Shown in pieces: positions 1 through 5,852 of a DNA stretch of 6,784 nt. Location: the NCBI GenBank assembly GCA_017860675.1, contig JAGDMV010000100.1, positions 1 to 6,784 of the forward strand. The letters are read 5' to 3'. Position 1 is the first letter of the stretch. Each line of letters starts with the position of its first letter. This stretch comes from Chloroflexota bacterium (GTDB taxonomy: Bacteria > Chloroflexota > Limnocylindria > Limnocylindrales > CSP1-4). The notes below the pieces were generated by a model. That model was given only the letters and a program-made list of their open reading frames with translations. It was not told the DNA's origin and searched no databases. The position numbers were made by a program, and so were the translations under genes.

Positions 1-12
1 TCCGTCCCGGCG

Positions 13-55
13 CCCCGCTCGAGCCAGACCAAGGACTTCGCCTCGAGGCGCGGGG
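13..55. repeat. Imperfect inverted repeat (possible hairpin) upstream of the amidase
   Basis: Positions 13-23 (CCCCGCTCGAG) can pair with 42-55 (CTCGAG, a 3-nt GCG bulge, then CGGGG), leaving an 18-nt loop. The arms are G/C-rich and no T-run follows. It could be a weak terminator of an upstream gene outside the window or a chance structure in GC-rich DNA. I see no gene fragment in positions 1-109, although the amidase frame stays open to the left edge. Confidence 0.25.
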
Positions 56-96
56 TGCCGGACCGAGCCGCGCTTCCGGACGGAGCGCGGATGGCC

Positions 97-102
97 TACG
101 CT
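97..102 (+). promoter_or_regulatory. Candidate -10 element for a leaderless amidase transcript
   Basis: TACGCT (TANNNT pattern) lies exactly 7 nt before the ATG at 110, the spacing expected if transcription starts at or next to the start codon. No convincing -35 is visible (TTCCGG at 74-79 is poor), and there is no Shine-Dalgarno directly before the ATG. The same arrangement recurs before the gene at 1794, which is the main reason to list it. Confidence 0.3.
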
Positions 103-109
103 GACGTCC

Positions 110-1591
110 ATGATGAGGCGGAGGCGGCGAGGACTGGTCCCGGTCGTCGTCGCGATCGCGCTCCTGGCAGCCACGGCCGGCGCGGCGCTGACCGCCTCCT
201 CGCCGATCGCCGCCCTCAGCGTCAGCGGCTCGCCCTTCTCGCCCAACGGCGACGGTGTTCGCGACACCGTCCTGCTGCGCCTCCAGCTGGCGGAGCCGGC
301 GACCGTCACGGTCAGGGTCATCGACTTCGGCGCCCACACGGTGGCCGTCCTCGCGTCGAGCCGCGCGCTCGGGACCGGCATCCGGACCTTCAGCTGGAAC
401 GGGCGCGACCGCCAGCGGCGGACCGTGGCCGACGGTGCCTACCGGTTCCGCGTCACGGCGGCCTCGGGGGGCCGCACCTGGACTGCCACCAGCGGCTGGA
501 TCACGAAGTCAGCCCTGGTCGCCTACCGGCCGAACCCCGGCGCCGTGACCGTGGTGATCGGCCCGGGGCATGGTGGGCCGGATCCAGGGGCAGTCGCCTA
601 CGACGGCACGTACGAGAAGACCTACAACCTCGACGTGTCCCGCCGGCTGGCGGCGATGCTGCGCGGCGCCGGGGTCGCCGTTGTGATGACCCGCTCGACC
701 GACACCGCGGTCAACCCGCGTCGCCTCGACCTGACCGGCGACGGGAGGTGGACCTCGCAGGACGAGAGCCAGGCCCGGAACGACCGGGCCAACGCGGCCG
801 GGGCCGACCTGTACCTGGTGCTGCACAACGACGCCTACCGGGACAGCCGGGCGCACGGCACCACCACCTTCTGCCGCTCCGACCGACCGTGGGGCGATCT
901 CTCCTGCCTCCTGGCGCGGTACGTCCAGGCCGAGTCCCTGGCGGCCTTGGGCCGGTTCCGCAGCTCGACCTGGGCGCCGTTCGACCGCGGGGTGAGGTGG
1001 CACGACTTCTATGCCCTCTCGCCGTATGCCAGGCCGTACCCGGTGCGCAGCACCCTGATGCCTGCGGCCCTGGCCGAGGCCCTCTTCGTCACCAATCCGG
1101 GTGACCTGGCGAGCCTCAGGAACCCGGCGGTCCGGCAGGCGCTGGCGGCCGCCTACTACCGGGCCGTCTGTCGCTGGCTTGCCGCCCGAGCCTGGGGGGC
1201 CCGCTACGAGGTGCTCGAGGGGCCGACGTCGCTCGTCGCCGGGTCGTCGGGCCTGTTCTGGGTCGAGGTGACGAACCGGGGCATCAAGGCGCTGCCTGCG
1301 GGCACTGCCCTGGTCGCCGGGATGCAGGTGGCCGTGCCGCTGTTCGACGGCCGCGGCGAGCGTGCCCCCGCCGACCTGGTGGCGGGCAGCGTGGCGCTCA
1401 CCGCACCGTTGGCCCCGGGCGCTTCGACGATCCTGGAGGTCCCGGTGACCGCACCTGGTTCCGCCGGATCGTGGATCGCCGAGTTCGGGCTGGTGCTGCC
1501 GAACGGCGCACGCCTCGACCGCCGCGGGGTGGTCCGCGCCCAGTCGCGGCTCACCGTCGACCTTGCCGTGGAGGCGACGCCCTCCCCGTAG
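110..1591 (+). CDS. Secreted N-acetylmuramoyl-L-alanine amidase with FlgD-like Ig domain
   Basis: Predicted exported zinc amidase that cuts the bond between N-acetylmuramic acid and L-alanine in peptidoglycan (Amidase_3 family), 493 aa. An Arg-rich start and hydrophobic stretch (about residues 9-28) form a signal peptide or membrane anchor. Residues 41-119 resemble a FlgD-type Ig domain, opening with SPFSPNGDGVRD. The catalytic domain spans about 146-360. Expected zinc ligands are H154 (GPGHGG), E169 (YEKTYNLD) and H239 (LVLHND), and the catalytic glutamate is E323 (ALAEALFVTN). An insert at 207-218 fits a dockerin/EF-hand loop (DxTxDGxxxxxD). Residues 365-485 look like a beta-sandwich domain, perhaps wall-binding. 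ATG 110 is chosen because it precedes the signal peptide; the frame is open upstream but offers no better start. The signal peptide and complete catalytic set make the family call firm; the cell-wall role (division, remodelling or lysis) is open. Confidence 0.88.
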   Translation: MMRRRRRGLVPVVVAIALLAATAGAALTASSPIAALSVSGSPFSPNGDGVRDTVLLRLQLAEPATVTVRVIDFGAHTVAVLASSRALGTGIRTFSWNGRDRQRRTVADGAYRFRVTAASGGRTWTATSGWITKSALVAYRPNPGAVTVVIGPGHGGPDPGAVAYDGTYEKTYNLDVSRRLAAMLRGAGVAVVMTRSTDTAVNPRRLDLTGDGRWTSQDESQARNDRANAAGADLYLVLHNDAYRDSRAHGTTTFCRSDRPWGDLSCLLARYVQAESLAALGRFRSSTWAPFDRGVRWHDFYALSPYARPYPVRSTLMPAALAEALFVTNPGDLASLRNPAVRQALAAAYYRAVCRWLAARAWGARYEVLEGPTSLVAGSSGLFWVEVTNRGIKALPAGTALVAGMQVAVPLFDGRGERAPADLVAGSVALTAPLAPGASTILEVPVTAPGSAGSWIAEFGLVLPNGARLDRRGVVRAQSRLTVDLAVEATPSP

Positions 1592-1611
1592 ACGGCAGCG
1601 GCCACGCCGCC

Positions 1612-1639
1612 CCGCCGGTCAGCGAGGTGGTGCCGGCGG
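1612..1639 (+). terminator. Weak candidate terminator hairpin after the amidase
   Basis: CCGCCGG (1612-1618) is the exact reverse complement of CCGGCGG (1633-1639), giving a 7-bp G/C stem with a 14-nt loop starting 21 nt after the amidase stop codon. No T-tract follows, so it is not a canonical intrinsic terminator. Chance pairing is plausible at this base composition. Confidence 0.25.
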
Positions 1640-1780
1640 TCCTCGCCTCAGCCGAGATGGATGACCCGAAGACCGGCGTCCGTCTGAGAGCCCGTGAGCG
1701 CTGGCGGGACTGACCAGGACGCAGGAGGAGCGAGCGGCGTCGGGGACTGATCGTCGGCGCCCCGAACCGCCTCGGAGGGC

Positions 1781-1786
1781 TACCAT
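1781..1786 (+). promoter_or_regulatory. Candidate -10 element for a leaderless hydrolase transcript
   Basis: TACCAT matches the -10 consensus TATAAT at 4 of 6 positions, including the key T1, A2 and T6. It ends 7 nt before the ATG at 1794, so the start codon would be at about +1. No recognisable -35 is seen at 16-18 bp. The purine-rich GGAGGG upstream would lie outside such a transcript. Confidence 0.35.
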
Positions 1787-1793
1787 CCAGTCC

Positions 1794-2777
1794 ATGACCG
1801 TCGCTGATGCCGCTCCTGCTCCGACACCTGCGCGAAGTACCGGTCCCGCACCTGCCGCCTGGCTCGCGATCGACCCGGCCGACCTGCAGCCGACGGTCCT
1901 CGTGCTGGGCGGGTTCATGACGTCGGCCCCGATCTACCGGGATTTCGAGGCGGCGCTACGGGCGCGCGGGGCCGCCGACGTGGTCGTCGCCCCGATCTGG
2001 ACGCCCGACTGGATCCTTGCCTCGGTCCGCGGCATGGGACCGCTCACGACCAGGGCCGGCAAGGCCCTGCTGCGGGCTTCGGCCGCCTCGACCGCATCGC
2101 CGGCCAGCCGGGGCGCGCCCGTCCTGATCGTCGGTCATTCGGCCGGGGGGATGCTCGCCCGGTTGCTCACGTCGCCGGTGCCGTTCGAGGGCCGCCGCCT
2201 CAACGGGAGCTCGCGGATCGGCGCGATCGTGACCCTCGGCACGCCGCACGTCGCCACCGGGGGACGATGGGGCGGTCGCATCGCCCGGGCGGTCGCACGT
2301 TTCGCCGAGGTGAACGTGCCCGGTGCCTGCTTCGCGCCCACCACCGGCTACCTCTCGGTGGCGTCGCGGGCGATCGCTGCGGGGGAGGTTCCCGGGGACG
2401 GCCGGGAGCGGTTCACGCGCAACCTGTACGACGGCGTCCTGCCCCAGCCGGGCGTTGACCCGATCACCGGCGACGGCCTGGTGCCGACCGTGTCGGCCCT
2501 GCTCGACGGCAGCCGCCAGCTGGTCCTCGACGATGCCGTCCATGCACCTGCGCGGCACGCTCCATGGTACGGGGCGGAGTCGCAGCTCGACCGCTGGTGG
2601 CCGGTCGCCCTCGAGACGTGGCGCACCGCGCTGACGGCTCGGCAGGTCCGCGCCCGGGCACGCGACACGGCCGACGAGGCGCTGGCGGAGCAGGCTTCTC
2701 ACGAGCGGGCCGTCGAGGTCACCGGGCGTGCGCTGGGGGCACGGCCGCGTGCGCCGGCGGCGCGCCCCCTCGCCTGA
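1794..2777 (+). CDS. Alpha/beta hydrolase (lipase/esterase-like)
   Basis: Predicted soluble serine hydrolase of 327 aa, probably acting on an ester; the substrate cannot be read from sequence. VLVLGGFMT (about 35-43) fits the first core strand and oxyanion region. GHSAGG (114-119) is the nucleophile elbow with S116. TLGTPH (147-152) is a common lipase strand motif. D227 in GDGLVP is the likely triad acid, and H250 or H255, in the segment before WYG, the likely base. The first ~22 residues are Ala/Pro-rich without a hydrophobic core, so no signal peptide is seen. The last ~45 residues are Ala/Arg-rich and probably disordered. The start is ATG 1794, preceded closely by a -10-like element. The layout resembles PGAP1-like or triacylglycerol lipase-type hydrolases. 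Its neighbours do not indicate a pathway. Confidence 0.8.
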   Translation: MTVADAAPAPTPARSTGPAPAAWLAIDPADLQPTVLVLGGFMTSAPIYRDFEAALRARGAADVVVAPIWTPDWILASVRGMGPLTTRAGKALLRASAASTASPASRGAPVLIVGHSAGGMLARLLTSPVPFEGRRLNGSSRIGAIVTLGTPHVATGGRWGGRIARAVARFAEVNVPGACFAPTTGYLSVASRAIAAGEVPGDGRERFTRNLYDGVLPQPGVDPITGDGLVPTVSALLDGSRQLVLDDAVHAPARHAPWYGAESQLDRWWPVALETWRTALTARQVRARARDTADEALAEQASHERAVEVTGRALGARPRAPAARPLA

Positions 2778-2837
2778 GGCCGCGTTGGCAGCGACGTCCA
2801 CGCACACGTCGGCCTTGCCGGCCGATGAAGAGCGGCG

Positions 2838-4109
2838 ATGACCGGCCGCTCGCTGGCCGGCTCGCGCACCCTGCGGGCGTTCCGCCACCGCAACTACCGG
2901 CTGTTCTTCGGCGGCCAGCTCGTCTCGCTGATCGGGACCTGGATGCAGACGCTCGCCCAGGCCTGGCTCATCCTCAAGCTCACCGGCGACCCGTTCATGC
3001 TCGGCCTGGCGAGCGCATTCCAGTGGCTGCCGATCCTGGTTCTCGGGCTGTTCGCCGGGATCGTGGCCGACACCCTGCCGAAGCGGCCCACCCTGATCGT
3101 CACCCAGGTCGTGATGATGGCCCTGGCGGCGATCCTCGGCATCCTCGTCTGGACGGAGGCGGTCGAGGTCTGGATGATCCTCGCGATCGCCCTGCTGCTG
3201 GGCGTCGCCAACGCGGTCGACATGCCGGTCCGCCAGGCGTTCGCGGCGGAGATGGTCGGCCGGGACGACGTGGCGAATGCCGTCGCCCTCAACTCGGCGA
3301 TGTTCAACACGGCGCGAATCGTGGGTCCGGCCCTCGGCGGCCTGTTCATTACCGCTTTCGGCCTGGCGCTCGCCTTCCTGCTCAACGCTGCCAGCTTCCT
3401 GGCGGTGATCGTCGGCCTCCTCCTGATGCGCGACGAGGAGCTCCTGGCGCCGCCGCTCCTGCCGCGGCCGCGCTCGGCCCGGGAGGTCGGCACGAACCTG
3501 GCCGAGGGCCTGCGCTATGTCCGGGCGACGCCGCTCGTGCTGATGGCGACGCTGGTGGTGGGGCTGGTCTCGACGTTCTCCATGAACTTCAACGTGCTGG
3601 TCCCGCCCTACGCGCGCGACATCCTGGGCCAGGACGCAGACGGCCTGGGCTTCCTGATGGCGGCGATGGGCGTCGGCTCGGTCCTTGCCGCGCTCCTCCT
3701 CGCCCGGGCAGCCCGACCGAGCCCCTGGGCGATCGTCGGTGGAGCGCTGCTGGCCGGGCTCGCCGAGATGGCCACCGGCTTCGCCCGGGCGTATCCGGTC
3801 GGTCTCGGCCTGATGTTCCTGGTGGGGCTCGGCGCGATCGGCATGGCGGCGACGGCGAACACCACGATCCAGATCGCGGTCCCCAATGCCCTCCGTGGCC
3901 GGGTCATGGCCATCTACACGACCGTGTTCGCCGGATCGACGCCGATCGGGGGCCTCTTCGCCGGCCTCGTCGCCTCCGCCTGGGGTGTGCCCGCGGCGCT
4001 GGCGATCGGGGGCGCGATCGCCGTGGTGACCGGGCTGCTCGGCATGGCCTGGCTGCGCCGCCTGCCGTCGCCGGGCCCGGTCGAGCCCGGCGCGATCGAG
4101 GCGAGCTGA
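2838..4109 (+). CDS. MFS transporter, EntS/MFS_3-type exporter
   Basis: Predicted inner-membrane proton-driven exporter of 423 aa, normal length for a 12-helix major facilitator. The N-terminus FRHRNYRLFFGGQLVSLIGTWM (about 15-36) is characteristic of the MFS_3/EntS group, which includes enterobactin and macrolide/drug exporters. ADTLPKRP (77-84) sits at the conserved loop 2-3 site, and a matching VPNALRGRVM (348-357) sits in the second half. Approximate helices: 21-46, 54-78, 84-106, 110-130, 155-175, 178-198, then a cytosolic loop to ~225, and six more from 231 to ~405. It follows the hydrolase by 60 bp with no obvious promoter or terminator between, so the two may be cotranscribed. An in-frame start at ATG 2838 puts the conserved N-terminal segment in the usual place; upstream GAAGAG is a weak ribosome site. 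The substrate is unknown, and there is no sequence reason to tie it to the microcompartment genes downstream. Confidence 0.85.
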   Translation: MTGRSLAGSRTLRAFRHRNYRLFFGGQLVSLIGTWMQTLAQAWLILKLTGDPFMLGLASAFQWLPILVLGLFAGIVADTLPKRPTLIVTQVVMMALAAILGILVWTEAVEVWMILAIALLLGVANAVDMPVRQAFAAEMVGRDDVANAVALNSAMFNTARIVGPALGGLFITAFGLALAFLLNAASFLAVIVGLLLMRDEELLAPPLLPRPRSAREVGTNLAEGLRYVRATPLVLMATLVVGLVSTFSMNFNVLVPPYARDILGQDADGLGFLMAAMGVGSVLAALLLARAARPSPWAIVGGALLAGLAEMATGFARAYPVGLGLMFLVGLGAIGMAATANTTIQIAVPNALRGRVMAIYTTVFAGSTPIGGLFAGLVASAWGVPAALAIGGAIAVVTGLLGMAWLRRLPSPGPVEPGAIEAS

Positions 4110-4126
4110 CCCGGTGCTCCGTCCTA

Positions 4127-4155
4127 TTGACATCCATCGCTGCCGCGCGTAGGCT
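4127..4155 (+). promoter_or_regulatory. Sigma70-like promoter of the microcompartment operon
   Basis: A perfect -35 TTGACA (4127-4132) is separated by exactly 17 bp from TAGGCT (4150-4155), which keeps the key T1, A2 and T6 of the -10. The expected transcription start is about 4160-4164. It is the best promoter match in the window and lies in the 80-bp gap between the MFS gene and the regulator. This region is also locally less GC-rich, as expected for a control region. Confidence 0.7.
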
Positions 4156-4163
4156 CCCCACAA

Positions 4164-4187
4164 ATGAGCGGTCATCTGCACATCTGA
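4164..4187 (+). CDS. Possible leaderless 7-codon leader ORF (speculative)
   Basis: An ATG at 4164 lies 8 nt after the -10 element, at or next to the predicted transcription start. It opens a 7-residue frame (MSGHLHI) that stops with TGA at 4185-4187, two nucleotides before the regulator ATG at 4190 and in a different frame. If the transcript begins at this ATG, a leaderless ribosome could translate the peptide and reinitiate at the regulator, which has no clear Shine-Dalgarno of its own. A frame this short may be chance. Confidence 0.2.
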   Translation: MSGHLHI

Positions 4188-4195
4188 GCATGACC
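4170..4195. promoter_or_regulatory. Candidate operator: inverted repeat over the regulator start codon
   Basis: GGTCAT (4170-4175) and ATGACC (4190-4195) are exact inverted repeats with a 14-nt spacer, so their centres are 20 bp apart, about two helical turns. They lie just downstream of the predicted transcription start. Direct repeats are superimposed: TGAGC at 4165 and 4185, and CATCTG at 4173 and 4181. Such a site could let the SorC-type regulator block its own operon. Autorepression is common in this family; this particular site is inferred. Confidence 0.35.
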
Positions 4196-5182
4196 TCGAG
4201 CACACCGGCGCTGCGCCGTGGCGAGGGCGGATCGGCCGAGGTGCGGCTGATGCTGCGGGCCGCCCAGATGTACTACCGCCTCCACCTCACCCAGGACCAG
4301 ATCGGCCAGCGGCTGGGCGTCAGCCGCTTCAAGATCGGCCGCCTGCTGGACCGGGCCCTGCGCGAGTCGGCCGTGCGGATCGAGATCGTCCATCCGGCGG
4401 CCCGCCTGGTGGAGCTCGAGGACGCCCTCGTCGAGCGGTTCGGGCTGCGGACCGCGCTGGTCGTCGACGTGCCCACCACCCTGCCCGGCCACGACGCCGA
4501 CCTGCTCGCCCGCGAGCGCGTGGCCGGGGTCGCCGCCGACCTGCTGGCCTCGCTCCGCCCGGGCGGGACGATCGGGGTCTCCTGGGGCCGGACCATGCTC
4601 GAGGTCGCCGCTCATCTTCGACCGGGCTGGACCGAGGCGACCGAGATCGTGCAGCTCAACGGGGCGACCTCGCGCTCGGCCCACCCGACGCGGGCGCACG
4701 AGGTTGCCGAGCGGTTCGGCCTCACCACCGGTGCCTCGATCCGGCTCATGGCCGCCCCGGCGATCGTGGGCACGCCCGAGCTGCGGGTGGCGCTCGAGGA
4801 GGACCCGTCCGTCGGCGAGACGCTGGCTGCGGCCCGGGCGGCCCCCACCGCCGTGTTCGGCCTGGGCGTGCTGGCCCCCGACAGCGTCCACATCGCCTCC
4901 GGCTTCCTCGGCGAGGCTGAGCTGACCGCGCTCCGGCGCGCCGGCGCAGTCGGCGACGTGCTCGGCCGTTTCCTCGACCAGGACGGCCGCATCGCCCTCG
5001 CCGCGCTTGACGCCCGGACGGTGGGCCTGCCGCTGGCCGAGCTGGCCCGCAAGCAGCTGGCCGTGGCCGTCGCGGCCGGTTCGGGCAGGGGGCCGATCGC
5101 CCTGGCCGCCCTCCGGGCCCGCTGCCTGAATGTCATCGTGACCGACGAGCCGACCGCCGAGTGGGTGCTGGCCCATGGCTGA
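4190..5182 (+). CDS. SorC/DeoR-type sugar-phosphate-responsive transcriptional regulator
   Basis: Predicted cytoplasmic DNA-binding regulator of 330 aa, usual length for the SorC family (sugar-binding domain family that includes B. subtilis DeoR and CggR). The N-terminal helix-turn-helix lies at about 18-58: YYRLHLTQDQIGQRLGVSRF is the typical opening, with recognition helix near 44-56. The effector domain spans about 70-328, with GGTIGVSWGRTM (125-136) as the phosphosugar-binding loop and LNVIVTDEPTAEWVL (313-327) as the conserved C-terminus. Family members bind phosphorylated sugars, which release DNA. Since the next genes encode RpiB and DeoC, the likely effector is a pentose or deoxypentose phosphate (inference). 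ATG 4190 is chosen because it follows the promoter; the frame is open far upstream, but that part lies over the MFS gene and does not look like protein. No strong Shine-Dalgarno precedes it. It overlaps the next gene by 8 nt. Confidence 0.87.
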   Translation: MTSSTPALRRGEGGSAEVRLMLRAAQMYYRLHLTQDQIGQRLGVSRFKIGRLLDRALRESAVRIEIVHPAARLVELEDALVERFGLRTALVVDVPTTLPGHDADLLARERVAGVAADLLASLRPGGTIGVSWGRTMLEVAAHLRPGWTEATEIVQLNGATSRSAHPTRAHEVAERFGLTTGASIRLMAAPAIVGTPELRVALEEDPSVGETLAAARAAPTAVFGLGVLAPDSVHIASGFLGEAELTALRRAGAVGDVLGRFLDQDGRIALAALDARTVGLPLAELARKQLAVAVAAGSGRGPIALAALRARCLNVIVTDEPTAEWVLAHG

Positions 5183-5852
5183 CCGACAGATCCCGCACGC
5201 CGCGCACAGGGTGCGTTCCGCCGAGGAGGTCCGCGAGGTTGTCCGGCGCGTCGTGGAGGCACGGCTCGACGTGCCGGGGGCGCCAGTCCCGTCGCACGCG
5301 TTGGCGGCGGTCGGCCGGGGAGATGCCGCGGCCGCAGCAGCCTCGAACGCGCCGGCCGGGGAGCCCGCCGGCGCCACTGTCGCGGTCGCCATCGGGGCCG
5401 ACCACGGCGGGTTCCAGCTCAAGGACCGCATCGGCCAGGTGCTGGCCGAGGCCGGCTACGCGGTCCATGACTGCGGCACGAACGGGCCGGAGGCCGTCGA
5501 CTACCCCGACATCGCCCACGCGGTCGCCCGGCTCGTGGCTGACGGGACCTGCCGCTACGGCATCGTCGTCGACGGCGCGGGCATCGGCTCGTGCATGGTC
5601 GCCAACAAGGTGCCGGGTGTCCGGGCCGCCCTCTGCCACGATCTGTCCTCGGCGCGCAACAGCCGCGAACACAACCACGCCAACGTGCTCACCCTGGGTG
5701 CGCGCTTCACGGCCGAGGGCCTGGCCATCGAGATCGTGCGCGCCTGGCTGGGGACGGACTGGGGGCCGGGCCGCCACGCCTCCCGGGTCGACAAGATCAC
5801 CGCGATCGAGCGCCGCTACGCACACCAACCGGTCGAGGGCAGAGCTGGATGA
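5175..5852 (+). CDS. rpiB: RpiB/LacAB-family sugar-phosphate isomerase with N-terminal targeting extension
   Basis: Predicted isomerase of pentose phosphates, 225 aa against about 150 for E. coli RpiB; the surplus is N-terminal. Residues 15-31 form an amphipathic helix (hydrophobic V19, V22, V23, V26, V27, L31), then an Ala/Pro/Gly-rich linker to about 67, the usual layout of a BMC encapsulation peptide. The core runs from 68 to 216. Compared from memory with E. coli RpiB, it keeps D76-H77 (ADHGGF), H166 (REHN, equivalent to H99), and R200 and R204 (GRHASR), the phosphate-binding arginines. The catalytic Cys66 position is D133 and the Thr68 position is A135 (VVDGAGIGSC). The Glu75 position of the mycobacterial type is S139. 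Substrate binding therefore looks intact but the chemistry is uncertain. The gene starts inside the regulator's last codons and its stop overlaps the deoC start (ATGA), indicating coupled translation. Confidence 0.85.
   Translation: MADRQIPHAAHRVRSAEEVREVVRRVVEARLDVPGAPVPSHALAAVGRGDAAAAAASNAPAGEPAGATVAVAIGADHGGFQLKDRIGQVLAEAGYAVHDCGTNGPEAVDYPDIAHAVARLVADGTCRYGIVVDGAGIGSCMVANKVPGVRAALCHDLSSARNSREHNHANVLTLGARFTAEGLAIEIVRAWLGTDWGPGRHASRVDKITAIERRYAHQPVEGRAG
5835..5839 (+). promoter_or_regulatory. Ribosome binding site of deoC
   Basis: GAGGG ends 9 nt before the ATG at 5849. It helps to fix that start, together with the ATGA overlap with the rpiB stop. The same frame is open further upstream, but that stretch lies entirely inside rpiB. 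Confidence 0.55.

Larger units (their letters stand above)
1592..1793. other. Intergenic region between amidase and hydrolase
   Basis: This 202-bp stretch holds no credible gene. It contains a 7-bp inverted repeat (1612-1618 with 1633-1639), a GGAGGG at 1774-1779 that lies 14 nt before the next ATG (too far to be a good Shine-Dalgarno), and a -10-like TACCAT at 1781-1786. The gap and the promoter-like element suggest the hydrolase has its own transcription start. Confidence 0.5.

Noticed and set aside
2838..4109. MFS transporter as a nucleoside or deoxyribose importer for the microcompartment
   Set aside because: The sequence resembles EntS/MFS_3 exporters, and a separate promoter lies between it and the operon, so adjacency alone is weak evidence.
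2564..4189. Long N-terminal extension of the regulator frame
   Set aside because: The frame is open back to 2564, but this part is an Arg/Pro/Gly-rich shadow of the hydrolase end and MFS gene. A strong promoter at 4127-4155 and typical SorC length place the start at 4190.
1956..4205. Very long antisense open frame (749 codons) over the hydrolase and MFS genes
   Set aside because: Its translation is Arg/Gly/Asp/His/Gln-rich with no domain-like pattern, and it lies opposite two genes with clear families. High-GC genes commonly give long open antisense frames.
4172..5431. Antisense open frame opposite the regulator
   Set aside because: Low-complexity translation opposite a gene with a clear helix-turn-helix and sugar-binding domain; a shadow.
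5591..5848. Upstream extension of DeoC within rpiB
   Set aside because: It is the out-of-frame shadow of rpiB. The ATG at 5849 has an ATGA overlap, a ribosome site, and directly precedes the conserved-looking targeting helix.
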